Part shown: one piece after another, positions 32,218-32,593 of the stretch
Position numbering within the stretch: the stretch's first letter is position 1
How the letters are laid out: every line of letters begins with the position of its first letter
Assembly (NCBI GenBank): GCA_019118545.1
Contig: DWYT01000072.1
Coordinates: 1-32,593, forward strand
DNA length: 32,593 bases
Source: Candidatus Mediterraneibacter merdavium
GTDB lineage: Bacteria > Bacillota > Clostridia > Lachnospirales > Lachnospiraceae
Direction of reading: 5' to 3'
Made by a program: the position numbers and the translations under genes
The notes under the pieces: generated by a model
What the model saw: the letters and a program-made list of their open reading frames with translations, nothing else
Databases searched by the model: none
Told to the model about the DNA's origin: nothing

Positions 32218-32246
32218 TATTACTTTGCAATGGAGGCGGATTTTTC

Positions 32247-32282
32247 GTATGGACTTGCCGTTTTTCTTCAAAAATGGCATAC
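32247..32282 (+). terminator. Hairpin after the flavoprotein gene
   Basis: GCCGTTTTT (32257-32265) pairs with AAAAATGGC (32270-32278) over CTTC, with GTAT/ATAC (32247-32250, 32279-32282) extending the stem after a one-sided bulge. No T-run follows on the plus strand, so the terminator call is weak. Confidence 0.35.
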
Positions 32283-32325
32283 TATGTGTAGAGAAATACA
32301 AAAGATGACTGGGAGAAAATGATAT

Positions 32326-32593
32326 ATGGGCCAGCAAGATATGTCAGAGAAACTATTGGAAGATTACAACGATGTATTTGCGGACATCGTCAATGTTCTG
32401 CTGTTTGACGGAAAGGAACTTGTCAAGCCGGAAGACCTTGCGGATGCGCAGCCATATTCACGGTATAAGGCGGACGATGGAAAGCTGCATGAGCAGGAAC
32501 GTGATGTGGCAAAATACTGGAGGAAGGGTAACATGACAATCGCCCTGTGCGGGATCGAGAACCAGACCCGCGTGGACAATGAGATGCCCTTCC
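32326..32593 (+). CDS. YhgA/Rpn-type recombination-promoting nuclease or transposase-like protein, 5' part only
   Basis: An open frame from ATG 32326 runs off the window after 89 codons. The N-terminus EKLLEDYNDVFADIVNVLLFDG, KPEDLADAQPYSRYKADDGKLHEQERDVAKYW and IALCGIENQTRVDNEMPF closely follows the many Lachnospiraceae proteins annotated as Rpn family recombination-promoting nuclease/putative transposase (PD-(D/E)XK fold). These often occur in many copies per genome. GGGAG lies about ten bases upstream. The catalytic region is beyond the window, so it cannot be said whether the gene is intact. Confidence 0.75.
   Translation, partial: MGQQDMSEKLLEDYNDVFADIVNVLLFDGKELVKPEDLADAQPYSRYKADDGKLHEQERDVAKYWRKGNMTIALCGIENQTRVDNEMPF

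Overview
The window looks like a chromosomal segment of an anaerobic Firmicute, most likely Lachnospiraceae (Clostridium cluster XIVa, gut or gut-like habitat). The basis is gene content and style: strong AGGAGG ribosome binding sites, scpA-scpB next to sporulation-type D,D-carboxypeptidases, a biotin-dependent sodium-pump decarboxylase operon, an ECF S component, RpiR and LacI regulators, and a YhgA/Rpn-type nuclease gene. No rRNA, tRNA, CRISPR array or complete insertion sequence was seen. The species cannot be named from this sequence alone.

Layout. 0-6.5 kb is mostly housekeeping: a low-molecular-weight tyrosine phosphatase, a convergent J-domain protein, a D-Ala-D-Ala carboxypeptidase, a membrane-anchored metallophosphoesterase, scpA-scpB and a second carboxypeptidase. 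6.6-8.6 kb is a 2-isopropylmalate synthase with a complete AraC-type DNA-binding domain fused in frame to its C-terminus. 8.6-9.7 kb looks accessory: a 95-bp inverted repeat that swallows the leuA stop codon, an AT-rich orphan gene resembling the LPD3 domain of large polyvalent phage/plasmid proteins, and a GC-rich, about 211-bp element that folds into nested stems. 9.8-15.0 kb is a five-gene operon with both a 12S/MmdA-type and a 5S/OadA-type carboxyltransferase, a biotin carrier, a gamma/OadG-type anchor and the OadB sodium pump.

15.2-27.9 kb is the most interesting part: a catabolic cluster around a LacI-family regulator. CG-centred operator-like sites (core CGTTTGCG) precede three transcription units: (1) an ECF S component overlapping a P-loop kinase; (2) a PFK-like kinase, a divergent triosephosphate isomerase and a LarA-family nickel racemase/epimerase; (3) a TauABC/SsuABC-type ABC transporter. 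After a hairpin come a NagB-like isomerase, a class II aldolase and NagA. Read as a pathway: NagA removes an acetyl group, the NagB-like protein would make a ketose phosphate, the PFK-like enzyme would phosphorylate it, the aldolase would split it and the TIM-like enzyme would equilibrate the trioses. Several of these enzymes have altered active-site motifs, and neither the transporter class nor the LarA homolog fits ordinary GlcNAc or GalNAc use. The true substrate is therefore open, and this is the best candidate here for an undescribed pathway.

28.1-32.6 kb holds an aminopeptidase P, an RpiR/SIS regulator overlapping a BaiN/HI0933-type flavoprotein gene, and the truncated start of a YhgA/Rpn-type nuclease gene at the window edge. 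Product names rest on motif recognition by eye; no database search was run.
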